NCBI GenBank assembly: GCA_965262875.1 | Contig: OZ253569.1 | Span: 1,178,001 to 1,242,000, forward strand | Reading direction: 5' to 3' | Length of the DNA: 64,000 nt | Source of the DNA: JBALVT01 sp965262875 | GTDB lineage: Bacteria > Pseudomonadota > Gammaproteobacteria > Pseudomonadales > Halieaceae | Part shown: in pieces, positions 43,631 to 53,029 of the stretch | Layout: each line of letters begins with the position of its first letter | Numbering within the stretch: the stretch's first letter is position 1 | Program-made: the position numbers and the translations under genes | The notes under the pieces: generated by a model | Database searches by the model: none | What the model was told of the DNA's origin: nothing | Seen by the model: only the letters and a program-made list of their open reading frames with translations

Positions 43631-43764
43631 GAGAGCACCGCAATGTCTGGGGCAGCCATTCGCGCTGGGCCTCCAGGCTTGTTGTAATTGATTGTATCCA
43701 CTGAATAATTTCGGATAGTGCCGTGGGAGTCAATCCAAATTACCCCACACATTGCGGTGCTCTC
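43631..43764. repeat. 134-bp element bounded by 22-bp inverted repeats (MITE-like)
   Basis: 43631-43652 and 43743-43764 are reverse complements apart from one base (core GAGAGCACCGCAATGT). The 90 bp between them contain no gene. There is no clear target duplication. It could be a non-autonomous miniature element or a solo IS remnant. Confidence 0.6.
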
Positions 43765-43830
43765 TTAAATACGCGTCAAACCACAGGCGCGGGATAATAC
43801 CACAACTGCTTAAAAATCAAAGTACCAGTC

Positions 43831-45225
43831 TTTTCCAATATGAAATGAGCCTGAAACCCGGGAATGTGGCGGAAGTTGATTCCAACATAAAATGAGCCTG
43901 AAATAGTCCTTGTAGTCGTTCATGATCAGCGGATGAAAACGATCATGAGCTTAGAACATCTGAATACCCTGGGTGCCATCAAACAGTTTCTCGACGGCAC
44001 ACAGGAAGTAGCCTCCAACGTGGCCACTGAGAAATCTGAACGCTATCGCTGGGTACAGAAGGCACTGGTGAAGCACCGATACTTACAGCTTGGCAAAACA
44101 GACCGGGGAACCGTCACCCGCTACCTGATAAAGGTAACCGGCTACTCCCTGGCCCAGACCAGGCGCCTGATACGCCAATACGTCAAAACAGGCACCGTCT
44201 CGGTGAAACCAGCTCGGCGTAATGGCTTCAAGCGCGCCTACACTGACGCCGATATACGCCTATTGGCGAGTATGGATGAGCGACATGGTCAGCCCAGCGG
44301 CGCAGTACTTAAAAAGCTCTGTGAGCGGGCTTATCAGCGCTTTGGCCAAGCCGACTATCGACGCCTGGCGGGTATTTCGGTTTCTCACCTGTACAACCTG
44401 CGGGCCTCCAAGACCTACCAGAGGCAGCGCTGTGTCTTGACAAAGACACGACCTAAGGCCGCCTCTATTGGCCAGCGGCGCAAACCTTGCCCGAACGATC
44501 AACCAGGCTATATCCGCATTGACTCTGTCCATCAAGGTGATCAGGACAAACGCAAAGGAATCTACCACGTCAATGCCGTGGATGAGGTGACACAGTTCCA
44601 GATCATCGTCACGCTGGAACGTATTAGCGAGGCGTTTATGCTGCCAGCCCTCAGGCAGATTCTGGCTGCCTTCCCCTTTAAAATACGGGGCTTTCACGCA
44701 GACAATGGCGGCGAATATATCAACTACACCGTTGCTGAGCTTCTGGACAAGTTGCACATTGAATTTACCAAATCACGGCCCCGGCACAGTAACGACAATG
44801 GTTTGGTTGAGAGTAAAAATGGCTCGGTCATTCGCAAACTCTATGGCTATACCCACATACCTCAGCAGTACGCCACGGATTTCACTGAACTCAATAGCCA
44901 TCAAGTCTACCGATACGTCAATTTCCACCGGCCCTGCTATTTCCCCACCACCATTATTGATGAGAAGGGCAAGGAGCGGAAGAAATACCGCTACGACGAC
45001 ATGATGACACCCTATGAGAAATTCCGCTCCCTGGCCAAACCCAGCCAATATTTAAAGCCGGGAATCACCTTTAGAAATCTGGATGCATTCGCCAATGAAA
45101 TGACGGACAATGAGGCCGCTGAACAACTAAATTCAGCACGAGATCACTTATTTCAGCAACTCCATGAGCGACTCAAGATAAGGGCTTAATACACCCTCCC
45201 TTCAGGCTCATTTCATATTGGAAAA
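43831..45225 (+). mobile_element. Complete rve/DDE-type insertion sequence (family uncertain), about 1395 bp
   Basis: A perfect 25-bp inverted repeat forms the ends (43831-43855 and 45201-45225). A second related copy of the AAATGAGCCTGAAA box occurs at about 43880-43905, so the left end carries two binding-site-like repeats. Enclosed is one intact transposase. No obvious target duplication could be fixed. Confidence 0.85.
43933..45189 (+). CDS. Integrase-catalytic-domain transposase
   Basis: 418 residues. N-terminal helical DNA-binding regions (VTRYLIKVTGYSLAQTRRLI and LAGISVSHLYNLRASKTYQR) precede an rve-type DDE core: YIRIDSVHQGD (Asp), FHADNGGEYINY (Asp) and SNDNGLVESKNGSVIRK (Glu). A C-terminal tail contains KYRYDDMMTPYEKFRSL. 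Start at ATG 43933 or at 43945 (MSLEHLNTL). Intact, possibly active. It sits 420 bp upstream of the nuo operon, same orientation. Confidence 0.88.
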   Translation: MKTIMSLEHLNTLGAIKQFLDGTQEVASNVATEKSERYRWVQKALVKHRYLQLGKTDRGTVTRYLIKVTGYSLAQTRRLIRQYVKTGTVSVKPARRNGFKRAYTDADIRLLASMDERHGQPSGAVLKKLCERAYQRFGQADYRRLAGISVSHLYNLRASKTYQRQRCVLTKTRPKAASIGQRRKPCPNDQPGYIRIDSVHQGDQDKRKGIYHVNAVDEVTQFQIIVTLERISEAFMLPALRQILAAFPFKIRGFHADNGGEYINYTVAELLDKLHIEFTKSRPRHSNDNGLVESKNGSVIRKLYGYTHIPQQYATDFTELNSHQVYRYVNFHRPCYFPTTIIDEKGKERKKYRYDDMMTPYEKFRSLAKPSQYLKPGITFRNLDAFANEMTDNEAAEQLNSARDHLFQQLHERLKIRA

Positions 45226-45609
45226 TACTATAGTCAATACAGCGGAAACTGCGGGAGAACATGTTCATTTTTTGATCAGTAAATGTAAATATCTGCTCGT
45301 TTCTTGCGTTTGGTTTTCAACCTCGCTAGAGTCGAAACCGTTGTCAGTGGTAGCTGTACCAGGTCGATTACTTACCCGTGAGGTTAGTAGTGCGGGCAAG
45401 TGACCTCCATAAAGACCCTTTGGGATAAGTGGAACTCGGATGCAAAGAGGTATAACAGTAACGCCATTTTGCCGACAGATCGTGTTAAGCGACCTGCCAG
45501 GGCCCCATTTGTTTTGCGGTTTTGTCTCTCAAGTCAGCACACGTCACGACAACCCTCTCTCATCTGTTAGTTCCTCTCAGCGCTCAATTCCAGTTCTGAG
45601 GTCGCCAGT
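45226..45609. other. Upstream region of the nuo operon
   Basis: 384 bp from the end of the IS to nuoA. It must carry the nuo promoter unless transcription starts in the IS. No gene and no clear promoter identified; a GAGGT/ACCTC short inverted repeat lies near 45380-45405. Confidence 0.45.
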
Positions 45610-46014
45610 TTGAACGAAGCTGGTACCTCACTCTGGCCCTTTGTGGTTTATGCCCTGGCTGTTTTAGCACTGGTCGCGACGATGTTGGGGCTGTCTTACA
45701 TTTTGGGGCAGCGACGGGCCAACAAAGCGACCAATATGCCTTTTGAATCAGGCGTTTTATCCGTGGGCACTCCCCAGATACACATGTCCGCAGAGTTCTA
45801 CCTGATCGCCATATTCTTTGTAATCTTCGATCTGGAAACCGTGTTCATATTCGCCTGGGCCGTTGCCTTCTTCGAGCTGGGGTGGGATGGATTTATTGCC
45901 ATCAGCGCCTTCATTTTTATCCTTGGCGTCGCACTGGTTTATGAATTGCGCTCCGGTGCACTGGACTGGGGAATCAAAACGCGAACCGGGCTTCCCAAAG
46001 GAGGGCAAAACTGA
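45610..46014 (+). CDS. nuoA: NADH-quinone oxidoreductase subunit A
   Basis: 134 residues from TTG 45610, with AGG about eight bases upstream. Three transmembrane helices with MPFESGVLSVGTPQIHMSAE and FYLIAIFFVIFDLETVFIFA, the characteristic NuoA loop and helix that contact the quinone chamber. First gene of the 13-gene complex I operon; its stop overlaps nuoB (TGATG). Membrane arm subunit. Intact. Confidence 0.96.
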   Translation: MNEAGTSLWPFVVYALAVLALVATMLGLSYILGQRRANKATNMPFESGVLSVGTPQIHMSAEFYLIAIFFVIFDLETVFIFAWAVAFFELGWDGFIAISAFIFILGVALVYELRSGALDWGIKTRTGLPKGGQN

Positions 46015-46655
46015 TGGAGTGGAATCTTAGTAAACCTGAGGATCTCATCACCAGCGCACCCGGCGGAGCGCAAAGTATCGAAGAACAAGTTAAACGCAAT
46101 GTCGCCTTCGCCAAACTTGAAGATCTAATCGCCTGGGGGAGAGCACACTCTCTGTGGCCTTTTAATTTCGGCCTCTCGTGCTGCTATGTGGAGATGGCCA
46201 CTTCGTTTACCAGCCGCCACGATATCGCGCGCTTCGGCTCAGAAGTTATTCGAGCGACGCCCCGCCAAGCCGATCTGATGGTGATCTCCGGCACTGTTTT
46301 TCGCAAAATGGCACCGGTAGTACAACATCTTTACGATCAGCTGCTCGAACCGAGATGGATTATATCCATGGGCTCCTGCGCCAACTCCGGTGGTATGTAC
46401 GATATCTACAGCGTAGTCCAGGGTGTGGACAAATTTATACCGGTTGATGTGTACGTACCCGGCTGTCCTCCGCGGCCAGAGGCGCTGATGCAAGGCTTGA
46501 TGATGCTTCAGGATTCTATCGAGAAAGAGCGACGCCCTTTGAGTTGGGTTGCGGGGGATCAGCGCGTAATCAAACCAGACATGCCATCCCAGCGCGACTT
46601 GCTACAAGCAGATCGAAACCGGGCGAGCGAACTTCGCTCTCCGGACGAGGTATAG
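46014..46655 (+). CDS. nuoB: NADH-quinone oxidoreductase subunit B
   Basis: 213 residues; AAAGGAGGG lies nine bases before ATG 46014. Binds cluster N2, the last electron donor to quinone: tandem Cys56-Cys57 in FGLSCCYVEM, Cys122 in SMGSCANSGG and Cys151 in VPGCPPRPEA. Peripheral arm at the quinone site. Overlaps nuoA by one base and is 62 bp from nuoCD. Intact. Confidence 0.97.
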   Translation: MEWNLSKPEDLITSAPGGAQSIEEQVKRNVAFAKLEDLIAWGRAHSLWPFNFGLSCCYVEMATSFTSRHDIARFGSEVIRATPRQADLMVISGTVFRKMAPVVQHLYDQLLEPRWIISMGSCANSGGMYDIYSVVQGVDKFIPVDVYVPGCPPRPEALMQGLMMLQDSIEKERRPLSWVAGDQRVIKPDMPSQRDLLQADRNRASELRSPDEV

Positions 46656-46717
46656 CGGACGAGAATAATCGCGTCACCTAAAAAAAGTACAGGGCCTAAC
46701 CCGCCCCGGGAAATGTA

Positions 46718-48466
46718 ATGCTGAACGCAAAGATGTCAAACAGCAACAGCACAGTGGACGATTTATTCGCCCACTTTGGTGCCGCTGTATTTGATACACA
46801 GCCGACGGCAGACCACACTCCCACCCTGTGGGTGGATCGCAGAAAATTGCTCGACGTGCTCACCTACTTAAAGAAACAATTTCCAATGCTGCTCGATTTG
46901 TTCGCGGTGGACGAGCGAATGAGAGAGCACAAGCCTGAAGCCGCGGCAGACTTCAGCGTTGTCTACCACCTCATGTGCTTTACTCCGGTCGCGGAAATTC
47001 GGATTAAGGTTGCCGTTTCGCTCTCCGACATTAGTGTACCCTCTGCGGTATCAGTATGGCCCAACGCCAACTGGTACGAACGCGAAGCCTGGGATATGTA
47101 CGGGGTTGAATTCAGCGGGCATCCTAACTTACGCCGAATTCTCTTGCCTCCCACCTGGGAAGGCCATGCGCTGCGCAAAGATCATCCCGCCCGGGCGACT
47201 GAAATGGAGCCCTTTAGTCTCGATGAGGAAAGGCAAGACCAGGAACAGGAAGCCCTGCTATTTAGGCCCGAGGATTGGGGCATGGCTCGGTCTACGCCGA
47301 ACACAGAATTCATGTTTCTCAACCTGGGACCAAATCATCCTTCCGTACACGGCGTTTTTCGCATTGCACTACAACTGGACGGTGAGGTAGTCGTCGACTC
47401 CGTTCCCGATATTGGTTACCACCATCGCGGCGCCGAAAAAATGGCGGAGCGCCAAACCTGGGCGTCCTATATGCCCTACACCGATCGCATTGATTATTTG
47501 GGCGGTGTGATGAACAACATGGCCTACGTAATGGCCGTGGAGCAGCTGGCTGATATAAAAGTGCCCGACCGTGCCAAGGTAATTCGAATAATGATGGCGG
47601 AGTTGTTTCGTGTCTCCAGTCACCTGGTTTTCTACGGCACCTTCGCTCAAGACGTTGGACAAATGTCACCCGTTTTTTACATGTTTGCCGATCGCGAGCG
47701 ACTACTTGGCATTGTCGAAGCCATCACCGGTGGACGTATGCATCCCGCCTGGTTCCGCATAGGCGGTGTGGCGCAGGATTTGCCTAACGGCTGGGAAAAG
47801 ATGATGCGAGAGTTCATCGATTTCATGCCCGCGCGCCTTGACCACTACCAAAAGATGGCGATGGACAACAGTATCTTGAAGCAACGCACCGTTGGTATCG
47901 GCACCTATAACACAGAAGAAGCCCTAGACTGGGGGATTACCGGACCGAATCTGCGCGCCACAGGAATGGACTGGGATTTGCGTCGCGATCGGCCCTATGG
48001 CGGTTACGATCAGTTCGAGTTCGAAGTTCCTGTGGGGAGTAAAGGTGACAGCTACGATCGCGCGGTAGTGCGAATCGAAGAAATTCGCCAGAGCCTGCAC
48101 ATCATTCGTCAATGCATGGACAACATGCCTGAGGGGCCATACAAGAGCGAACACCGTCTGACCACGCCGCCACCCAAAGAGCGAACCTTACAAGATATTG
48201 AAACCCTGATTCACCATTTCCTGAACGTGAGTTGGGGGCCGGTGATGCCTGCCGGAGAAGCTTCATTTCCTATCGAGGCAACCAAGGGCATTAACAATTA
48301 CCACTTGATTAGCGATGGAGGCACAACCTCATATCGCACCCGTATACGCACTCCCTCATTTCCAGCGCTGCAACAAATTCCTCTGATTAGTAACGGCTTG
48401 ATGATTCCGGACTTGATTGCAATTATTGCCAGTATAGATTTCGTGATGGCGGATGTGGATCGGTGA
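46718..48466 (+). CDS. nuoCD: Fused NADH-quinone oxidoreductase subunit C/D
   Basis: 582 residues. The N-terminal 190 are NuoC (NWYEREAWDMYGVEFSGHPN, LRRILLPPTWEGHALRKDHP). After a short charged linker (LDEERQDQEQEALLFRPEDW) NuoD follows: FLNLGPNHPSVHGVFRIALQ, DIGYHHRGAEKMAERQTW with the quinone-site His, and the conserved C-terminus DLIAIIASIDFVMADVDR. Fusion of C and D is typical for many gammaproteobacteria. Start taken at 46718; ATG at 46733 is an alternative. Intact. Confidence 0.96.
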   Translation: MLNAKMSNSNSTVDDLFAHFGAAVFDTQPTADHTPTLWVDRRKLLDVLTYLKKQFPMLLDLFAVDERMREHKPEAAADFSVVYHLMCFTPVAEIRIKVAVSLSDISVPSAVSVWPNANWYEREAWDMYGVEFSGHPNLRRILLPPTWEGHALRKDHPARATEMEPFSLDEERQDQEQEALLFRPEDWGMARSTPNTEFMFLNLGPNHPSVHGVFRIALQLDGEVVVDSVPDIGYHHRGAEKMAERQTWASYMPYTDRIDYLGGVMNNMAYVMAVEQLADIKVPDRAKVIRIMMAELFRVSSHLVFYGTFAQDVGQMSPVFYMFADRERLLGIVEAITGGRMHPAWFRIGGVAQDLPNGWEKMMREFIDFMPARLDHYQKMAMDNSILKQRTVGIGTYNTEEALDWGITGPNLRATGMDWDLRRDRPYGGYDQFEFEVPVGSKGDSYDRAVVRIEEIRQSLHIIRQCMDNMPEGPYKSEHRLTTPPPKERTLQDIETLIHHFLNVSWGPVMPAGEASFPIEATKGINNYHLISDGGTTSYRTRIRTPSFPALQQIPLISNGLMIPDLIAIIASIDFVMADVDR

Positions 48467-48470
48467 TGAA

Positions 48471-48968
48471 ATGACCAATCAACTGATTCCCGTTTTGAGC
48501 GATACCGAACTTCAGGAGATTGATCGCGAGATTTCCCACGCACCTTATCGGCATGCGGTCGCAATTGATGCACTAAAAATTGTTCAGTCACATCGGGGAT
48601 GGGTATCCGATGAAAGCCTCAAAGCCATCGCGCGCCACCTGGAAATGTCCGCAGAAGAATTGGACGGCATCGCCACATTCTACAATTTGATTTTTCGTCG
48701 ACCCGTAGGCGATAAAGTGATTTTACTTTGCAACAGCGTGACCTGCTGGATTAAGGGCTACGAAAAACTGGAGCAACAGATTGGCGAGCACCTGGGAGTC
48801 TCGTTGGGAGAAACCACCGCAGACAATCAATACACCTTCTTGCCAGTAACCTGCCTTGGCGCCTGCGACAAAGCTCCGGTGATGATGGTCGGGGACGACT
48901 TGCACGAGAACATAGACGCATTGGACCTGTCTGAGATTTTTAGATCAGCTAATGAGGCCCAGGCGTGA
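48471..48968 (+). CDS. nuoE: NADH-quinone oxidoreductase subunit E
   Basis: 165 residues from ATG 48471, four bases after the nuoCD stop; an in-frame ATG inside nuoCD (48453) is less likely. Thioredoxin-fold subunit with the [2Fe-2S] cluster N1a ligated by Cys87, Cys92, Cys128 and Cys132 (LCNSVTCW and VTCLGACDKAPVM). Part of the NADH-oxidising module with NuoF and NuoG. Its stop overlaps the nuoF GTG. Intact. Confidence 0.95.
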   Translation: MTNQLIPVLSDTELQEIDREISHAPYRHAVAIDALKIVQSHRGWVSDESLKAIARHLEMSAEELDGIATFYNLIFRRPVGDKVILLCNSVTCWIKGYEKLEQQIGEHLGVSLGETTADNQYTFLPVTCLGACDKAPVMMVGDDLHENIDALDLSEIFRSANEAQA

Positions 48969-50272
48969 ACAGCACTGTTCTTGATAAGCCGCTCACTCGC
49001 AATGTTCATTCCGATCGCAGACCGGTCGACTTGGCTGGCTATGAAGCGAATGGCGGCTACCAGGGTTTGCGCAGCGCAATGGGTAAACTATCGCCCGCCG
49101 AGTGTTTGAAAATTATCCAGGATTCAAATCTGCGGGGCCGAGGCGGTGCCGGTTTCCCCACCGGCATGAAATGGAGTTTCGTGCCCATGGAGAATGTCAG
49201 CCCCGGGCACAAGTATCTAATCTGCAATGCCGATGAGATGGAACCGGGAACATTTAAAGATCGCCTGTTGTTAGAGTGCGATCCCCATCAATTAATCGAA
49301 GGAATGATTTTATCGGCCTATACCATTCAAGCCGACATTGCCTATATTTTTATTCGTTCGGAATACCTGGTGGCAGCAAACTTACTGCGAAAAGCCATTG
49401 AGGACTGCTACGCGAAAGGCTATCTGGGCAAGAATATTCTCGGCAGCGAATTTTCTTTGGATATGCATGTTCACGCCAGTGCCGGCCGATATATCTGCGG
49501 TGAGGAAACCGCACTGATCAGTTCTTTGGAAGGTAAACGGGCCAACCCCAGAGCCAAACCTCCCTTCCCCCAGGTCAGTGGACTGTGGGGGCGACCCACC
49601 ATCGTCAACAATGTCGAAACACTTTGTAACATTCACCACATCATTGAGCGGGGAGCAGATTGGTTTCAATCACTGGGGCTTACAGAAGACTCCGGTACGA
49701 AGCTCTACGGGGTCAGCGGTAGGGTGAAGAATCCAGGTTGTTGGGAACTGCCCATTGGCACTCCCGTAAGAGAAATTATCGAAGACTATGCAGGTGGGAT
49801 GGAAGATGGTTACCAACTGCGCGGCTTTCTTCCCGGTGGTGGTTCAACCGATTTTCTAACAACCGACCATCTGGATCTCGCCATGGACTACGACACCATC
49901 GGCAAGGCCGGAAGCCGCATGGGCACCGGCACCATGATTATTCTCGACGATAAAACTTGCCCGGTGGGATTTGTAAAAAACCTGGTCGAATTTTTTGCCC
50001 GCGAATCCTGCGGCTTTTGCACACCGTGCAGAGATGGCCTGCCATGGTCGGCGCAAGTTCTCGATGATATCGAGCGAGGCCGTGGTCAGGAGGAGGACAT
50101 GATAACCCTGGGGCGCCAGGTTGAGTATATCGGCGCAATGGGAAACACCCACTGCGCGTTGGCCCCCGGCGCTATGGAACCACTGGCGAGCGCACTAAAA
50201 TACTTTCGAGAAGATTTTGAGCGTCATATTAGTGGCCAAGCCTGTCCGTGGTGTGATGGGGGGAAACACTAA
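48965..50272 (+). CDS. nuoF: NADH-quinone oxidoreductase subunit F (NADH/FMN site)
   Basis: 435 residues from GTG 48965 (GTGA overlap with nuoE). The NADH and FMN binding Gly-rich motif is LRGRGGAGFPTGMKWSF, FMN contacts lie in YLICNADEMEPGTFKDR, and the [4Fe-4S] N3 ligands are in ESCGFCTPCRDGLPWS plus the Cys of MGNTHCALAPG. Entry point of electrons from NADH. Intact. Confidence 0.97.
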   Translation: MNSTVLDKPLTRNVHSDRRPVDLAGYEANGGYQGLRSAMGKLSPAECLKIIQDSNLRGRGGAGFPTGMKWSFVPMENVSPGHKYLICNADEMEPGTFKDRLLLECDPHQLIEGMILSAYTIQADIAYIFIRSEYLVAANLLRKAIEDCYAKGYLGKNILGSEFSLDMHVHASAGRYICGEETALISSLEGKRANPRAKPPFPQVSGLWGRPTIVNNVETLCNIHHIIERGADWFQSLGLTEDSGTKLYGVSGRVKNPGCWELPIGTPVREIIEDYAGGMEDGYQLRGFLPGGGSTDFLTTDHLDLAMDYDTIGKAGSRMGTGTMIILDDKTCPVGFVKNLVEFFARESCGFCTPCRDGLPWSAQVLDDIERGRGQEEDMITLGRQVEYIGAMGNTHCALAPGAMEPLASALKYFREDFERHISGQACPWCDGGKH

Positions 50273-53029
50273 ATGCCTGTCATCCAAATAGACGGCCAGG
50301 AATACGAAGTCAACGCGGGAGATAATCTCCTTCAGGCCTGCCTGTCATTGGGTTTGGACTTACCCTATTTTTGCTGGCATCCCGCGATGGGTTCGATAGG
50401 CGCCTGCCGTCAGTGCGCTGTGGTGCAGTATCAAAACGCCGAGGATCAACGCGGCCGTATCGTAATGGGCTGCATGACACCAGTAACAGATGGCGCGATC
50501 ATTTCTTTGTCTGGTGACAAGGCCAAAGGATTTCGCGAGGCGATTGTGGAATCACTGATGTTGAATCACCCCCACGATTGTCCGGTTTGCGCAGAGGGCG
50601 GCGAATGTCATTTGCAGGATATGACCGTAATGGTTGGCCACCGGGATCGACACTACCGCGGTCTGAAAAATACCCATCGCAATCAATATCTGGGCCCACT
50701 AATCCATCACGAGATGAACCGGTGTATCACCTGTTATCGCTGTACGCGCTACTACAACGACTACGCCGGTGGTTCGGACTTGGCAGCGATGGCTGCGCAC
50801 GATCACATTTATTTTGGGCGCCATGAAGAAGGTGTCCTGCAGAGCGAGTTTGCCGGCAATCTGGTAGAAGTCTGCCCGACAGGAGTTTTCACCGACAAGA
50901 CACTGGTTCACGAATACACCCGCAAATGGGATTTACAATCTGCACCGTCCGTGTGCACCGGCTGTGCGGTGGGGTGCAATACGCTGCCGGGTGAGCGCTA
51001 TGGGAAACTCAAACGCGTTCACAACCGATTCAACGCAGAGGTCAATGGATATTTCCTATGCGATCGCGGCCGTTTCGGAGCCGGATTTGTTAACGACGAT
51101 AATCGATTCGATTATCCGGGCTTACGCAACTCCGCCGGCCAATTTGATGCGATCAATCAACAACAGGCAACAAAGACTGTGTTGCAGTATTGTTCACAAG
51201 GCGCCGTCGCCGGGATAGGTTCTCCTCGCGCTTCCGTGGAATCAAATTATCTATTGCAAAACCTGGTTGGCCCTGAGAATTATTGTCCAGGTTTCAGCGC
51301 GGCAGAACAGGCACTTGTGAATATCGCATTGCAACTGCAACAAAACACTAAGGCGGTGATTCCCGACATCCAAACCATCGAGTCTGCCGATGCAATAATT
51401 ATATTGGGTGAGGACATAACCAATACCGCCCCGCGCATTGCTCTCGCACTGCGACAAAGTGTACGCAACAAAGCCTACGAGCTGGCGTCACAATTAAAAC
51501 TTGAGCCCTGGCAAGATGCTGCGGTACGCAATTTGGCACAGGACCAACTCAGCCCATTGTTTATGGCCAGCGTGGCAGACACACGCCTGGATGACGTGGC
51601 CGAGGAAACAATTCATCTCGCGCCGGACGATATCGCCCGCTTTGGTTTTGCCATCGCCGCACAGATATCCCGAAGCGACGGCGATGCTGCCGACGCGGGA
51701 TCGGAAAAAGCCAAAGCAATAGCGCAGACATTGCTGGAGGCGAAGCGGCCGCTCGTTGTGTGCGGTACGGGATGCGGCAATGCGCAAGTCATGTTAGCTG
51801 CTGCGCAGATAGCTAACGCACTGTGTGCAGGCAGCAATCGTGCGATGCTGTGTGTTGCCGTCGCTGAAACTAACAGCCTGGGTCAAGCAATGCTGGCTGG
51901 ACCCGACGCACCTGACATAAAAGCACTGACACAACGTGCCGAGGCCGGAGAGCTGCAAACACTAATAGTCCTCGAAAATGATTTGTATCGACGTGGACCG
52001 GAATCCGAAATAGATGCCCTGTTAAGCCATGTACCGAATATCATCACTTTGGACACGCTGGACAATAGGACACTCTCTGCAAGCTCTCTGGCTTTACCGG
52101 CAGCGAGCTTTGCCGAATCCGAAGGTACTGTGGTCAGTATGGAGGGCCGCGCTCAACGCCACTTCCCGGTGTTTGTACCCAAAGCAGAGCGCAAGCCGAG
52201 CTGGGTATGGTTGTTAACCGCCCTAAAGGAAATGGGCCGCGCGGAATCCGAAAATCTCCATTTGTTCGATGATGTTACGAAAGCGTGCGCTGCGCAGATT
52301 CCCGCTTTGGCGGGTATTACCGCTGCGGCACCCGACCATTTGTTTCGAAACGCTGGCGTAAAGATTCCCAGACAGACTCATCGTTACAGTGGACGCACCG
52401 CAATGGGTGCGGACGTATCAGTTCACGAACCGAAACAGCCCGAGGACGGTGAGTCTCCCCTGGCCTTCTCCATGGAGGGGCTAAATGATTCTCAGCCTGG
52501 ATCGCTGTTGCCCTATGTGTGGTCTCCGGGGTGGAACTCAAATCAGTCTCTGCACAAATTTCAATCTGAGGTCGGCGGGCCTCTTAAAGGCGGAACGGCG
52601 GGAGTCAGGTTACTGCTTCCTTCAAACCAATCTACAAATATTAGCGAAAACGAAATCCCAGCACCGTTTAGCTCGCGGGAGGGACAGTGGCAGTTAGTCG
52701 CCAGACACAGAATATTTGGCAGCGACGAACTGAGTTCATTCAGTCCAGGAATCGCCGAGCTAGTCGAGCCCGCATCAATAGAGATCAGCAACGCAGATGC
52801 TGCCGCTTTACACGTTATCGATGGCGATGGGATTGATCTCGCCAGCGGAAAAGCAACACTGGAAGTAAGAATCAACGATAGCTTGGCAAAAGGATGCGCC
52901 GCCTACAGTGCTGGTCTTGCAGGAACTTTCAATCTCGCAGTGGGCGATTGGGTGACACTGGAAAAGGCCGATGGCTGGAAACGCCGCAAACCGCAATTGA
53001 TCGGTTCCGATGGAGGTGGCCATGTCTGA
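50273..53029 (+). CDS. nuoG: NADH-quinone oxidoreductase subunit G
   Basis: 918 residues starting directly after the nuoF stop. N-terminal ferredoxin domain with [2Fe-2S] ligands Cys34, Cys45, Cys48 and Cys67, then the His/Cys cluster HPHDCPVCAEGGECHLQDM, then RCITCYRCTRYYND and VEVCPTGVFTDK, and a further cluster in CTGCAVGCNT, the extra site of the E. coli-type NuoG. The C-terminal part is a degenerate molybdopterin-oxidoreductase domain without cofactor. Distributes electrons along the peripheral arm. The end overlaps nuoH. Intact. Confidence 0.96.
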   Translation: MPVIQIDGQEYEVNAGDNLLQACLSLGLDLPYFCWHPAMGSIGACRQCAVVQYQNAEDQRGRIVMGCMTPVTDGAIISLSGDKAKGFREAIVESLMLNHPHDCPVCAEGGECHLQDMTVMVGHRDRHYRGLKNTHRNQYLGPLIHHEMNRCITCYRCTRYYNDYAGGSDLAAMAAHDHIYFGRHEEGVLQSEFAGNLVEVCPTGVFTDKTLVHEYTRKWDLQSAPSVCTGCAVGCNTLPGERYGKLKRVHNRFNAEVNGYFLCDRGRFGAGFVNDDNRFDYPGLRNSAGQFDAINQQQATKTVLQYCSQGAVAGIGSPRASVESNYLLQNLVGPENYCPGFSAAEQALVNIALQLQQNTKAVIPDIQTIESADAIIILGEDITNTAPRIALALRQSVRNKAYELASQLKLEPWQDAAVRNLAQDQLSPLFMASVADTRLDDVAEETIHLAPDDIARFGFAIAAQISRSDGDAADAGSEKAKAIAQTLLEAKRPLVVCGTGCGNAQVMLAAAQIANALCAGSNRAMLCVAVAETNSLGQAMLAGPDAPDIKALTQRAEAGELQTLIVLENDLYRRGPESEIDALLSHVPNIITLDTLDNRTLSASSLALPAASFAESEGTVVSMEGRAQRHFPVFVPKAERKPSWVWLLTALKEMGRAESENLHLFDDVTKACAAQIPALAGITAAAPDHLFRNAGVKIPRQTHRYSGRTAMGADVSVHEPKQPEDGESPLAFSMEGLNDSQPGSLLPYVWSPGWNSNQSLHKFQSEVGGPLKGGTAGVRLLLPSNQSTNISENEIPAPFSSREGQWQLVARHRIFGSDELSSFSPGIAELVEPASIEISNADAAALHVIDGDGIDLASGKATLEVRINDSLAKGCAAYSAGLAGTFNLAVGDWVTLEKADGWKRRKPQLIGSDGGGHV

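Noticed and set aside
41396..43764. Integron cassette array, suggested by tandem toxin-antitoxin modules
   Set aside because: No attC-type sites with paired R/L boxes were found between the modules, and both have own promoter-like or operator signals.
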